Positions 1 through 9,094 of a stretch of DNA of 64,000 bases are shown here, one piece after another. The notes beneath the pieces are model-generated. The model was given only the letters and a program-made list of their open reading frames with translations, was not told the DNA's origin and searched no databases. Position 1 is the stretch's first letter, and every line of letters starts with the position of its first letter. The stretch covers positions 3,412,001-3,476,000 of the forward strand of contig NZ_CP119566.1 of NCBI RefSeq assembly GCF_029277445.1, in the 5' to 3' direction. Position numbers and translations under genes: made by a program. This DNA is from Pararhizobium qamdonense. Lineage in GTDB: Bacteria > Pseudomonadota > Alphaproteobacteria > Rhizobiales > Rhizobiaceae.

Positions 1-767
1 TGGGCGAGATTGCCGACCTGCATGCGGGCGCGCTCGATAATGCGCCGGTTGCTGTCGATCAACGCGTTGACTTCGCTTGCCAAAGGCTGGATTTCGCGCG
101 GAAATTCGCCGTCCAGCCGCTCGCTTTCGCCGCCACGAATCTTTTCCAGCGACCGGCGCGCCTGGTCGAGCGGTCTGAGCCCGAAGAGAATGGCCAGCGC
201 GTTCATGCCGAGGCCACCGAAACCGAAGATCGATAGCGCCAGATAGAGATTGCGGTTGAAATCGTCGATATCGGCTTCCAGCACGTCGCGATTGCCCGCA
301 ACCCGAAACCGGGCCGTATGCCCCTGAATGTCCAGAACGACTTCCGTTTCCGCCACTTCAACTTCGTTGTTGAAGGAATCGACGGTGGTGTAGAAGCGCT
401 CGTAGCGGATGTCGAAGGGAACCTCGTCTACGCTTGCGATCGGCAGCTTGCCGGACCCAAGCGATGTGGAAATCAAAGGCGGCGTGTTGAATTCGCCGAT
501 CGGCTCGACGATCCAGTACCAGCCCGTCTGCGGCTGCGAAAAGCGCAGGTCGCCAAGCTGCGGACTGCCCGCCAGGACCGACTTGTCGTTGACGACGATC
601 GAGTTGATGACATTGTAAAGCTGGGCGCGCAGCAGATCCTGAAAGCCGCGCTCGGACCCCTGCCGGTAGAGCGTCGAGATCACCACGCCGATTACCACCA
701 GCGCCGCCACAGCCCAGATGGTGGACACCAGAAGAACGCGTGCGGTCAGCGATTGCGGGCGCAGCAT
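1..767 (-). CDS. feuQ: Sensor histidine kinase FeuQ, N-terminal part (cut by window edge)
   Basis: About 255 residues are visible. A membrane segment near residues 11-34 is followed by a periplasmic sensing region, a second membrane segment near 180-200, and the start of a HAMP-type linker that runs into the edge of the window; the kinase core is outside. It starts about 100 bp after the response regulator feuP on the same strand, the usual feuP-feuQ order. In Sinorhizobium the FeuP/FeuQ pair senses osmolarity and activates ndvA, the cyclic beta-glucan exporter. A GTG immediately upstream (768-770) is an alternative start. The family call comes mainly from the feuN-feuP context. Confidence 0.8.
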   Translation of the reverse strand, partial: MLRPQSLTARVLLVSTIWAVAALVVIGVVISTLYRQGSERGFQDLLRAQLYNVINSIVVNDKSVLAGSPQLGDLRFSQPQTGWYWIVEPIGEFNTPPLISTSLGSGKLPIASVDEVPFDIRYERFYTTVDSFNNEVEVAETEVVLDIQGHTARFRVAGNRDVLEADIDDFNRNLYLALSIFGFGGLGMNALAILFGLRPLDQARRSLEKIRGGESERLDGEFPREIQPLASEVNALIDSNRRIIERARMQVGNLA

Positions 768-864
768 CACGGATGCCGCCGGATGGCGTGAAAGGACAAT
801 ACCACAAGCCCGCGTTGATGGCGCATGGACGGCCCGTTGTCACGGTTGATGAGAGTGATCCCGC

Positions 865-1551
865 TCAGGATTTCACTTCCTTGCTGGCCATGCCCGGCGC
901 CTGCATGCGGTAGCCAAGGCCGCGCACGGTTTCGATCAGGTCGTTGCCGATCTTCTTGCGAAGCCGGCCGACGAAAACCTCGATCGTGTTGGAATCGCGA
1001 TCAAAATCCTGGTCGTACATGTGCTCGACCAGTTCGGTGCGCGACACCACCTGCCCCATATGGTGCATCAGATAGGACAGAAGCCGGAACTCGTGCGAGG
1101 TCAGCTTCAGCGCCACGCCGTTGACCAGCGCCTTCGAGCCCTTGGTATCCAGCCGCACCGGCCCGCAGACGATTTCGGAGCTTGCGTGCCCGGCCGCACG
1201 CCGGATCAGCGCCCGGATGCGGGCCAGAACTTCTTCCACATGGAATGGCTTGGTGACGTAGTCGTCGGCACCGGCATCGATTCCTGCGACCTTGTCGCTC
1301 CAGCGGTCGCGGGCGGTCAAAATCAGGACCGGCATGACCTTTCCGGCACCGCGCCATTTTTCCAGCACGGTGATGCCGTCCATTTCGGGAAGGCCGATGT
1401 CGAGGATAACAGCGTCATAGGGTTCCCCCTCGCCGAGATAATGGCCCTCTTCGCCGTCGAAGGCCTGATCGACGACATATCCGGCTTCCTTCAGCGTGTC
1501 CGTCAATTGACGGTTGAGGTTGACGTCGTCTTCGACCACCAGAATGCGCAT
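865..1551 (-). CDS. feuP: Two-component response regulator FeuP (OmpR/PhoB family)
   Basis: A 228-residue regulator with a receiver domain and a C-terminal winged-helix DNA-binding domain. The acidic pocket D8/D9, phosphoacceptor D51 (ILDIGLPEMDG) and K101 (YVTKPF) are all present. The C-terminal part carries the OmpR signature TSHEFRLLSYLM and the recognition region NTIEVFVGRLRKKIG. The start MRILVVEDD was chosen over a 21-residue upstream extension because response regulators begin exactly there. It lies between feuN and feuQ, all co-directional. FeuP is known in rhizobia to drive osmotic adaptation genes. Confidence 0.88.
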   Translation of the reverse strand: MRILVVEDDVNLNRQLTDTLKEAGYVVDQAFDGEEGHYLGEGEPYDAVILDIGLPEMDGITVLEKWRGAGKVMPVLILTARDRWSDKVAGIDAGADDYVTKPFHVEEVLARIRALIRRAAGHASSEIVCGPVRLDTKGSKALVNGVALKLTSHEFRLLSYLMHHMGQVVSRTELVEHMYDQDFDRDSNTIEVFVGRLRKKIGNDLIETVRGLGYRMQAPGMASKEVKS

Positions 1552-1674
1552 GAACAGACTTTCTTCCCTTGCGCGCCAGCATTTCCCAAAAAATATGCCG
1601 TCGCGTTGCAACACGAGAGTTCTACTTACCTTATTTCATCCGTTTCGAGAATGTTTACGGCAAGCATTGTGCAG

Positions 1675-1926
1675 CTACATCGGCACCCGCATCGTCACCT
1701 TTTTCGGGCGGCCGCCATTCCCGGGGATAAGCACCGTGACGACACATTTTCCATCGCCCGTCGGCTGCGCCGACAGGAGCTCGCCGCCGGTCTTGGCCAC
1801 CACCTCGGCCGCCGCCTGGCCGCAATCGCCATCCACGGCAACAACCATCGATGGCACATCAATCGCCGGCGGCGCGAATCCGGAAAGGCCCGCTGCAAGC
1901 GTTGCTATGATCAAGGGTGAGGACAT
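1675..1926 (-). CDS. feuN: Small periplasmic modulator FeuN
   Basis: From the internal ATG at 1926 the product is 83 residues, the length reported for FeuN, the small periplasmic protein that restrains FeuP-FeuQ signalling in Sinorhizobium. An N-terminal hydrophobic segment (about residues 4-19) looks like a signal peptide, and the mature part has two cysteines (C35 and C61) that could form a disulfide. The position directly upstream of feuP supports the call. The open frame extends 28 codons upstream but that part is not signal-like. Loss of FeuN is reported to be lethal through uncontrolled FeuPQ activity. Confidence 0.82.
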   Translation of the reverse strand: MSSPLIIATLAAGLSGFAPPAIDVPSMVVAVDGDCGQAAAEVVAKTGGELLSAQPTGDGKCVVTVLIPGNGGRPKKVTMRVPM

Positions 1927-2046
1927 GAACGCACTTTCGGATTGAAAACAAGATGGACGGCTTGGGAAGCATCGTTGCAGTTTTAATAACCGATACAGTC
2001 TGAATGGCAAATGAATGTCCCGGCAACAGCGGGTTTTGCCCGATGT

Positions 2047-2253
2047 CTAGCGCAAACGAGACCGGGCGGAAATCCGGCCCCAGATGGCAATCAGGCCACC
2101 CACAGCTGCCGAAAGCGCGGTCAGCCCATCCACAACGCCGGTTTTGTCCTCGGGCGCGATCTCCAGTCCCAAAAGATTGGCGCAGGATGCTAGGATTGCA
2201 ACCACACCACCCCAGATGGTCTTCGACATGTACCAGGTCTTCACATCGTTCAT
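2047..2253 (-). CDS. Putative holin-like small membrane protein at the 3' end of the GTA cluster
   Basis: A 68-residue protein with two hydrophobic segments (about 12-27 and 43-60) separated by a short charged loop, ending in a basic tail (RISARSRLR). Size, topology and position just downstream of the last GTA structural gene fit a phage holin, which would permeabilise the inner membrane and release the endolysin. An internal Met at residue 9 is an alternative start. I infer the function from topology and context only; it could also be an unrelated phage accessory membrane protein. Confidence 0.55.
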   Translation of the reverse strand: MNDVKTWYMSKTIWGGVVAILASCANLLGLEIAPEDKTGVVDGLTALSAAVGGLIAIWGRISARSRLR

Positions 2254-2310
2254 TTTACGCTCCTTGTCCGGGGGCTTGATTTGCGTGTGATTTGAAAGGG
2301 AAATTGCAAT

Positions 2311-5300
2311 TTAAAGCTCAAGCGAAGCCTGCGCCGGAACGCCGAATGCAACCTTCTGCCCGCGCTGCCGGATGCGTACCGACAGCGCTGCCTGCGGTAC
2401 CCCGAAATCCTCGATCTCCAAACCGGCGCCGTAGTCCAGCACCGGTGCGGACACATCGAAGGACCGCTTGATGACGGCGCCGTCGAAGATATCGACGCGA
2501 TATCTCTCCTCGGGTTCATCGAGCGCGATGTCGCCGTCCAGCCAGTGGTCGGCGTCGCGGCGGGCGCAGCGAATCCAGGTGATTCGGATAGCGCCGCCTT
2601 CCAGACGCCGCCCGCGCAGATGGACCGGCGCCACCGGCGTCTCCGCCCTCAAGCCCCCGGCAAAGGCAAAGGGGCCGGTCGGTGTAACGGCCTGTCCAGC
2701 GGCCTCGGCAATCCAGTTGATCACGCGCCCCGCCTCGTCGGCGCTCAGCCCAAGCGGCCGAACCGCCGCGTTCAAAACCACCACTGCAGTGCCAGCAGCC
2801 GCCCCGGCCAGCATCGCGTCCGTCGTCCCGTTGAGTCCGCGCAGCAGTTTCGTCAGCCGCCAGCGCCCGGCGGAAATTTCCTGCGCATTTTCAAAACCGA
2901 TGATTTCCCAGATACCGTCCAGCGACAGCACCGCGATGCGGTTGCGCCCGTTGAGAACGGACAAACGCCCCACAGACGACAATCCGCCGAAATGCAGGTC
3001 CAGCGTCAACGCGCGCGCGGCATCAAACCGGCCGGTCACGCCGGCTACGAGCGGTTCTGCAAGCACCCCCGTCTGCCCCGGCTGCCCGAGCCGCACCCGC
3101 GTCTGATAATCCTCCGCCACTGCCGATGACAGCAACGTCACCGCGCGCCACGGCCGCGCAAAAACAGCCGCCCGCGCAAAACTGCTGGCATTGCCCGTCT
3201 CGTATTGCGGCAAATCCATCAGGTGCACGACGGGCGAAAACCCGTCGGATGGAGCACGCGGCGCGCTGACCGGCTTTAACGGCTGGACCGCACGCCCGCC
3301 ACCCGACGCCACAAACGCCCGCGCCTCGAGCGTGCGCGCGGCACCGTCCTCGATCCGGCTGATGACAAACGGACCCGCAGGCCCCTCTTCAAACGACACC
3401 ACATCGCCCGGCTCGAACTCAAGTGCTGCCGGCGACAGCGAAAAGCGAACGCTGCGGCGCGAGACCTGATGATCGCGCAGTGCATCCTCGACAGCGCTTG
3501 CCGCCGCGCCATCATGCATCACCCCCGGCAGCGACAGCCGCAGCACCCGTTCATTGCCTGGCGATACCCGGCGCGACCGCGCCGTCGTCCGCTCAAACGC
3601 GTTTTCCGGATCGAACCGGTCGAGAATGGCCTCGCTGCCGAAATCGCTGTCATGCCCGCGCGTCTCCTCAAACAGCGCCTGCCCGTCGATATCCGCCAGC
3701 ACCGAAATCACATCCGGCTGCGACGCCTGCTTCATCCGCGAGCGAAACCGTAGCGTCCCGCCGTCCTCCACCGCATCGATCTGCAGAGCCGCCATCAGCG
3801 GTTCCAGCACATCGCGCGCCGAAGCCTGCTCCGACTGCACATAACCGGTGAGATCGCCGCTGACGCCGCTGACATCGCCGCCTTCAAACCCGTGATCCGC
3901 AAGCACCGCCGCAATCACTTCGGCGGCTGTCGCAGAGCCCAGCCGCCCATTCACCCAGTGCCCGGTCTGCCAATTGGCACTATCGGACCAGAGCCCGGTA
4001 TTTTCCGGAAAGGCCGGCATCGGCCGCGCATCCCAGGTCCAGACGAACATGTGATCCGCATCGACGCATCCGGGCGCACCGTCCCCCTGCCAGAACCGGT
4101 GCTGCGCCTGCAGGAACCGGCGCTGCATGGCATCGCAGCGAGCACCGTTCGACGCATAGGGCGCCGCCGATTCGGATGATTTCGGGTCGGTAAAGACGTT
4201 CGGCTGGTTCGCCCCCTTGTCGATTGCCGGGCAACCCAGTTCGGTAAACCAGATGGGCTTGGCGCCCGCAGTCCAGGCGGTCGGAACGGCCTGCTCGGCG
4301 CCGCCGATCCGGTTGCGATGCCTCTGCCCCCACCAATTGGCAATATCCTTGTAGCGGTAGACCCACGGCTTTCCCGCCATGCCGTCGGTGATCGGCGTGC
4401 GGATCCGGTCGCGGCGATCCTCGGGGCTGGCATAGTACCAGTCGTAGCCCTCGCCCGCTGAAATCATCGCCTGCATCGCCTCCGCATCCTCCGCCAGCCG
4501 GAAGCCGTCGGGATTGCCGAGCGTCAGGTCGCCGTCGCGCCAGTCGGAGAGCGGCATGTAATTGTCGATCCCGACCGCATCGATATCGGGCGAAGCCCAG
4601 AGCGGATCGAGATTATAGAACACGTCGCCCGATCCATCCGGCGGATGGTAGCCGAAATATTCGCTCCAGTCGGCTCCATAGGTGAGCTTGGTGGTCCCTC
4701 CCAATATCCCCCGCACATCGGCCGCAAGGCCGATCAGCTTTTCGACGAAGGGAAAAGCGCCCGTCCCATCGCGCAACTGCGTCAGTCCGCGCAATTCGGA
4801 ACCGATGATAAACCCCTCCACCCCGCCCGCTGCCTTCGCCAGCAGCGCGTAGTGAAGTACCAGCCGGCGATATCCCTCATCTTCGGTGAGGGATCTTACC
4901 GACGTCCCCGAAACCCAAAAATCGCCTTCTGTGGCATCGCCGCAAAACGCCGCCACTTGCGTGCGCGCCGCCGTCGTCCTGTCGGCACTGCCGGGACGGC
5001 CCGGTGCCGGATGCGCGGTAATGCGCCCCCGCCAGGGATAGACGGGTTGCCCCGTGCCGCCATAGGGATTGGGGAGCGTATTCCCGGCTGCAATGTCCAT
5101 CATCACGAAGGGATAGAGATAGACCTTCAGCCCGCGCGCTCTCAGATCGGCGATCGCCATGGTCACGCTGGCATCATCCGGCGTGCCGCCATAGGCCGGG
5201 CCACCCTCGTTGCGGCTCACCAGTCTCGCATCGCCGCGTGAAAATCCCGACACCGACCAGGGCCGGCTTTCGCCCCGCCGCACCGCCGTTTCCACCCCCG

Positions 5301-6153
5301 GCATGATCCGGCACTGGCCGGCCCGCAGATCCGTTCCGAACCACGAGACGACCAGCGCCACCCGTTCAAGGTTCGGGCACAGGGCCTGCAATTCGTCGAT
5401 CGAGGCATGCCAGTCGGACCCGGCGTGAAAAATATTACGGTTGATCAACCGGCGCGAACCGGCCCCTGTCTCTTCGGTCACCACGCGGGGATCATAGCCA
5501 TGCTCGCTGGAACCCGGAATGATCGTGATCGCCCGGATCTGCTTTTCCAGCGTGCCAACCGGCCGCAGCACCTCGAACTGGATCACCGGTATCCGGTTGC
5601 CGTAGCTATCCAGCGGCAGCCGCTCGAACACGGCATAGGCGAGCCCGCGATAGGCCGGCGCCTTGCCCGCGCCCTGCTTCGCCTCGATGAGCGGATCGGG
5701 CAATTGACTGCCCGTGCCGCGATAGATCCGCATCTCGATCCCGGTCAGATCCAGCTCGCGCCCATCCGCCCAGACGCGGCGCACGCAGGCAATTTCGCCC
5801 TCGCAGATCCCCAGCGCAAAATTGGCATAGTAGCGGAACGTCTCGACGCGCGGCCCGCTCGCCTTGCCGCCCTGCCGCTCGACCCGCACCTCCTCCTCGA
5901 ACCGCGTCGCCCAGATGAGCGTGCCGCCGATGCGCACCGTGCCATAGGCGCGGGTGATCGCCGTGCCGTCCTCGGCGCCTGGAATACGTGCGTCGCCCAG
6001 CCGGGCGCCGGAGACCGTTTGCGTGCCGTTGATGATCGAGCGGTCGATGACAGAACCCGCCAGCGCGCCAGCCGCCCGGCCAAGCACAGCGCCGACCGGT
6101 CCGAATACGCTGCCAAGCGCTGCGCCGGCCGCCTGCAGAACAATAGTTGCCAT
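2311..6153 (-). CDS. GTA megatron / host-specificity tail protein (g15)
   Basis: A 1280-residue protein, the size expected of the last structural gene of rhodobacterial-type GTAs. The N-terminus is glycine/alanine rich and hydrophobic (about 1-45). A central TIM-barrel-like GTA domain follows (motifs GVEGFIIGSELRGLTQLRDG and KPIWFTELGCPAIDKG), then a phage tail domain (LEPLMAALQIDAV) and beta-rich C-terminal parts. In RcGTA this protein forms the tip of the baseplate and contacts the recipient cell. Its start lies 6 bp beyond the stop of g14, so the two are transcribed together. Confidence 0.9.
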   Translation of the reverse strand: MATIVLQAAGAALGSVFGPVGAVLGRAAGALAGSVIDRSIINGTQTVSGARLGDARIPGAEDGTAITRAYGTVRIGGTLIWATRFEEEVRVERQGGKASGPRVETFRYYANFALGICEGEIACVRRVWADGRELDLTGIEMRIYRGTGSQLPDPLIEAKQGAGKAPAYRGLAYAVFERLPLDSYGNRIPVIQFEVLRPVGTLEKQIRAITIIPGSSEHGYDPRVVTEETGAGSRRLINRNIFHAGSDWHASIDELQALCPNLERVALVVSWFGTDLRAGQCRIMPGVETAVRRGESRPWSVSGFSRGDARLVSRNEGGPAYGGTPDDASVTMAIADLRARGLKVYLYPFVMMDIAAGNTLPNPYGGTGQPVYPWRGRITAHPAPGRPGSADRTTAARTQVAAFCGDATEGDFWVSGTSVRSLTEDEGYRRLVLHYALLAKAAGGVEGFIIGSELRGLTQLRDGTGAFPFVEKLIGLAADVRGILGGTTKLTYGADWSEYFGYHPPDGSGDVFYNLDPLWASPDIDAVGIDNYMPLSDWRDGDLTLGNPDGFRLAEDAEAMQAMISAGEGYDWYYASPEDRRDRIRTPITDGMAGKPWVYRYKDIANWWGQRHRNRIGGAEQAVPTAWTAGAKPIWFTELGCPAIDKGANQPNVFTDPKSSESAAPYASNGARCDAMQRRFLQAQHRFWQGDGAPGCVDADHMFVWTWDARPMPAFPENTGLWSDSANWQTGHWVNGRLGSATAAEVIAAVLADHGFEGGDVSGVSGDLTGYVQSEQASARDVLEPLMAALQIDAVEDGGTLRFRSRMKQASQPDVISVLADIDGQALFEETRGHDSDFGSEAILDRFDPENAFERTTARSRRVSPGNERVLRLSLPGVMHDGAAASAVEDALRDHQVSRRSVRFSLSPAALEFEPGDVVSFEEGPAGPFVISRIEDGAARTLEARAFVASGGGRAVQPLKPVSAPRAPSDGFSPVVHLMDLPQYETGNASSFARAAVFARPWRAVTLLSSAVAEDYQTRVRLGQPGQTGVLAEPLVAGVTGRFDAARALTLDLHFGGLSSVGRLSVLNGRNRIAVLSLDGIWEIIGFENAQEISAGRWRLTKLLRGLNGTTDAMLAGAAAGTAVVVLNAAVRPLGLSADEAGRVINWIAEAAGQAVTPTGPFAFAGGLRAETPVAPVHLRGRRLEGGAIRITWIRCARRDADHWLDGDIALDEPEERYRVDIFDGAVIKRSFDVSAPVLDYGAGLEIEDFGVPQAALSVRIRQRGQKVAFGVPAQASLEL

Positions 6154-6158
6154 GATCG

Positions 6159-6734
6159 TCAGACCTTTTGCGGAAAACGGAACACACCGGCGATCCGCCG
6201 CCGCCAGGAGGGCACCAGCGCCGATTCGATCACCGCCGCCTGCTCATAGGCATGGATGAACCGGTCGCCGGTTGCGACAATCCCTGCATGTTTGGCCGGC
6301 AGATCCGGCCGCCAGCAAAACAAAAGCAAGTCCCCCGGCCGCATCTGCGCCACCGCCAGCTCCACGCCGAAATACCGCAGCGCCGCTTCGCGCAACCGGT
6401 CCTCGCCGCTCCTCTCCGCCCAGTCCGGCTGATAGGCCGGCGGCAGTTCAGGCTCCGCGCCATGGATCTCCCGCCACACCCCGCGCACCAGCCCCAGACA
6501 ATCGCAACCGACCCCCTTCAGGCTCGCCTGATGCCGATACGGCGTCCCAATCCAACTCCGCGCCACCGATACGATCCGGCTTGTAAAAGCATTCCCCCGG
6601 TCTCCCTCTTCTTCCCCACGGGCAGCCCCGTCTTCCCCTTCTCCCCCACGGGGAGAAGGGGGCCCGAAGGGCCGGATGAGGGGCCCCACACGCTCCGAAC
6701 CATCCACACACCCGCTCACACCCCGCTCACTCAT
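6159..6734 (-). CDS. GTA NlpC/P60-family cell-wall peptidase (g14) with an in-frame RIME insertion
   Basis: A 191-residue product from ATG 6734. That start overlaps the stop of g13 in ATGAGTGA, a typical coupling arrangement. The catalytic Cys lies in GVGCDCLGL (residue 77 or 79) and the His in KHAGIV (149), with HAYEQ at 161. In RcGTA this protein degrades peptidoglycan during DNA entry. Residues about 16-47 are glycine/glutamate rich and come from a RIME-like palindrome in the DNA, so the conserved domain starts only near residue 53 (RIVSVARSWIGTPY). The protein is roughly 40 residues longer than usual. An alternative is initiation after the repeat at an in-frame GTG (VARSWIG). Confidence 0.82.
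   Translation of the reverse strand: MSERGVSGCVDGSERVGPLIRPFGPPSPRGGEGEDGAARGEEEGDRGNAFTSRIVSVARSWIGTPYRHQASLKGVGCDCLGLVRGVWREIHGAEPELPPAYQPDWAERSGEDRLREAALRYFGVELAVAQMRPGDLLLFCWRPDLPAKHAGIVATGDRFIHAYEQAAVIESALVPSWRRRIAGVFRFPQKV
6598..6690. repeat. RIME-like palindromic repeat inside g14
   Basis: GC-rich element with the pattern ctcccccacggggagaagg followed by cccgaagggccggatgagg. The same pattern recurs at 19480-19620, 22078-22130 and 54839-55640. Here it lies inside the g14 reading frame without breaking it. Confidence 0.8.
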
Positions 6735-7617
6735 ACAACACCCGCCCATCATGCACCGCATCGCCATCCGCATAGCCAAAGGCAAAATCCGTCCCCGGCA
6801 TATGCGGAAATCCCTGGAAATTCACAGCGTTCGCAAACACCGTCCCACAGGTGGCAAAACTCTTGTCGCATCCCGCCGTCACCGCAAACCTATCTCCCGC
6901 CGAAAGCGGCAAAGGCGGCGGCAGCCAGAGCGACAGCGTCATCCCGTCAGCATCCCTGCGGTGATCCTCGATATCGGCAACATGCCCGGCATTGGCACCG
7001 GCAACGAATGTGACCATGCCGTACCGGAAAAAACCCGCCACCGCCGCATCGAGCCCGCTCACCCGTATCCGCGTCCCGTCCAAAACAGCTGCGATCGTAC
7101 CGCTGCCCCGGTACGCCGGATTGCTGACATCCACCTTGCATCGCCGGTCACCGAATACGGCGTCGCAGCGCCGCCCGTAAATCCGCCCCTGTACTTGATC
7201 CAGCCGATGTGTCAGCCGCCGCAGCTCGGCGCGAAAGGCGCCGCCTGCCGCCACGACATCGCCGATCTCCTGCACCCGCAGCAGAATGCGCTGGTCCGGC
7301 GCCTGCCAGTTCACCTGGAACACCTCGACCTTGGCGCCGTCATACCGTCCGGCGATCACATCCGCCTCGCTGATCGCAATGCTGGAAAAACCGCCGGCGA
7401 TCTCGCCCGCCTCGACGGAAAGCCCGCTGGCCACCTCGCTGTCGGCCGCCTGGAAACCGCTCGCCGCCGAAAAACCGGTACCGTCGAAGGTGAGATCATG
7501 ATCGTGCTCGGTAAAGCCGAGCACCGTCCCGTCGCGCCGCGTCACCCGCCAGCAATGGCACATGGTCGTCGCGTCGCCGCTCAGATGTCCGGCAAGCGCT
7601 GCAGAAAGCGTTCTCAT
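6727..7617 (-). CDS. GTA tail hub protein (g13, DUF2163 / phage BR0599 family)
   Basis: A 296-residue protein. The N-terminal half (CWRVTRRDGTVLGFTEHDHD) is the DUF2163 signature. The C-terminal half has spaced cysteines (RRCDAVFGDRRCKV, AGCDKSFATCGTVF) and the motif NAVNFQGFPHMPG typical of the BR0599 domain. In RcGTA this hub protein sits between the distal tail protein and the megatron, and the cysteines are thought to bind an iron-sulfur cluster. ATGA overlap with g12 upstream and an 8-base overlap with g14 downstream indicate translational coupling. Confidence 0.9.
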   Translation of the reverse strand: MRTLSAALAGHLSGDATTMCHCWRVTRRDGTVLGFTEHDHDLTFDGTGFSAASGFQAADSEVASGLSVEAGEIAGGFSSIAISEADVIAGRYDGAKVEVFQVNWQAPDQRILLRVQEIGDVVAAGGAFRAELRRLTHRLDQVQGRIYGRRCDAVFGDRRCKVDVSNPAYRGSGTIAAVLDGTRIRVSGLDAAVAGFFRYGMVTFVAGANAGHVADIEDHRRDADGMTLSLWLPPPLPLSAGDRFAVTAGCDKSFATCGTVFANAVNFQGFPHMPGTDFAFGYADGDAVHDGRVLYE

Positions 7618-8255
7618 GGCTTGATCTCCACCAGAGGAATGGTCGGAATGCGCCCGGCCTGAAACTGCCCCAGATCCACATCGATCCGGTCGGTATCGAA
7701 CCGCACCGGCACATCGAATTCGAACCCGGCCTTCACCGCAGCCCCATCAGCCGGAATTTTCGAAGCCAGAAACGTCACCCGGCCGCTCGCCGCATCCACC
7801 GTAAAATCGGCAGGCGCTGCCAAAACACCGCCGACCGACACCAAAACCGTCCCCAAAACCGGCTTGGCGATCTCGCGCACAGTCACACCACCGGCATCGC
7901 CATAGGTCTTCACCAACTGAAAAACTGCGCTCACGCCATCACCGGCACCGATCACCTGGTCATGCCCTGAGACCGCACCACCCGGCACGCAGGATTTGAA
8001 ATCCAGCGGATCGCGAAACCGGAAGCCATAAAGCTGCCCCGCCCGCGCCTCGAAAAATTCCAGCACCGCATAGAGATCGCCGATCGACTTGATCCCCGAG
8101 CCCGCATCATAGTGCCTGCGCGCATCGCGCCAGCGCCGGTTGCGGTTTTCCCGCCCGTTCGAAAGACTGACAATATCCGTGCGCCGCACCGGCCCCCCAC
8201 TCGTCCCCAATGCCAGACGCAAAGGAAACCGGACCTCGTGAAATCCTGTTGCCAT
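7614..8255 (-). CDS. GTA distal tail protein (g12, DUF2460)
   Basis: A 213-residue protein starting MATGFHEVRFPLRL, the usual DUF2460 opening (FHEVRFP). It continues with a region rich in beta strands and the motifs GSGIKSIGDLYAVLEFFEARAG and FRFRDPLDFKSC. It forms the distal tail ring onto which the hub assembles. It couples to g13 by a 4-base overlap. Upstream the operon is broken by about 2.4 kb of cargo genes before g11, so either a second promoter or read-through of that cargo is needed for its expression. Confidence 0.9.
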   Translation of the reverse strand: MATGFHEVRFPLRLALGTSGGPVRRTDIVSLSNGRENRNRRWRDARRHYDAGSGIKSIGDLYAVLEFFEARAGQLYGFRFRDPLDFKSCVPGGAVSGHDQVIGAGDGVSAVFQLVKTYGDAGGVTVREIAKPVLGTVLVSVGGVLAAPADFTVDAASGRVTFLASKIPADGAAVKAGFEFDVPVRFDTDRIDVDLGQFQAGRIPTIPLVEIKP

Positions 8256-8363
8256 GATATTTTCCGTTGTTTGTTGAATCGGTTGGCAGCGGATCTTCAG
8301 AGATCGCTCTATGCCGTCAGATGCTTATCCACCGCACCGCCATTATCGCCCGCAAGGGACGGA

Positions 8364-8612
8364 ATGAAACCGTTAATTCCGGAGCCTGTCTTCGACCCAG
8401 AAACCGTGCTCTTTGAAGCACCATCCAGTCGCCTCTGCGCACATGTGGCAAAGGACGGCAGGCCGCTTCCGGAGAAAATTGGAGACGCAAGCTCCACAGG
8501 CACCGCCATAGGCGCAGACCAAACCGGGTTTGCGGACATGGCCGTGAGCTCCAGCCGTCCCATCACTCAATATTCCAGCCTTTTGCGCCGGAAATCATTT
8601 TTTTCAAAATGA
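8364..8612 (+). CDS. Possible small hypothetical protein
   Basis: An 82-codon frame on the plus strand preceded by a reasonable Shine-Dalgarno (AAGGGA, 5-6 bases before the ATG). The product (MKPLIPEPVFDPETVL...) has no family I recognise and no signal peptide or membrane segment. It sits in the otherwise empty stretch 8256-8684 between g12 and the secreted protein. Codon use is unremarkable. It may not be a gene; nothing else is visible in this stretch. Confidence 0.25.
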   Translation: MKPLIPEPVFDPETVLFEAPSSRLCAHVAKDGRPLPEKIGDASSTGTAIGADQTGFADMAVSSSRPITQYSSLLRRKSFFSK

Positions 8613-8684
8613 CGGAACTTGAGCACATCGAGCTGGTTGAAGACGTGCAAACAGCAAAAATAAACTCAAAGTGAGGAAATCCCG

Positions 8685-8936
8685 ATGATCCGCTCCGTTC
8701 TTATCGCAGGCGCCACCATTGTGGCCCTTTCGACCTCCGCCTACGCACAGAATATGACTGTGACATGCGACGACGCCGGCATGACAAAACTCAAATCCGA
8801 AGCCGAAACCGTCAAGCAGGAACACAGAACCGAAGTCATGGCCGCCATCGGCGACGCCAGCATGGCCATGCAGGCCGGCAAAATGGACGAATGCATGGCC
8901 TCCATGCAAAAGGCCATGACAGCCATCCACAAATAG
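8685..8936 (+). CDS. Small secreted methionine-rich protein
   Basis: An 83-residue protein with a clear signal peptide (about residues 1-22, cleavage after AYA-Q). The mature part is about 60 residues, mostly helical, with two cysteines and nine methionines, including SMAMQAGKMDECMASMQKAM. I do not recognise the family. It runs against the GTA genes on the plus strand, has its own Rho-independent terminator at 8963-8989, and is therefore an independent cargo gene inside the GTA cluster. The Met/Cys/His content would be compatible with metal binding, but this is only a guess. Confidence 0.7.
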   Translation: MIRSVLIAGATIVALSTSAYAQNMTVTCDDAGMTKLKSEAETVKQEHRTEVMAAIGDASMAMQAGKMDECMASMQKAMTAIHK

Positions 8937-8962
8937 GCCGCCAAAGCCAACCGAATGTAACG

Positions 8963-8989
8963 AGGCCCGCTGAGATCGCGGGCCTTTTT
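8963..8989 (+). terminator. Rho-independent terminator of the 8685-8936 gene
   Basis: AGGCCCGC and GCGGGCCT form an 8-bp perfect stem with a 7-base loop, followed by TTTT. Confidence 0.85.
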
Positions 8990-9094
8990 CGATGTAGAAC
9001 CGTCTACAATGGTGTTTTCAAGACGCCAGACGTAATCGTTAAGCAGCCGCGTCCCCGGAAACGTGACAAGTCCGGATAATGCCAGACTATAAAA

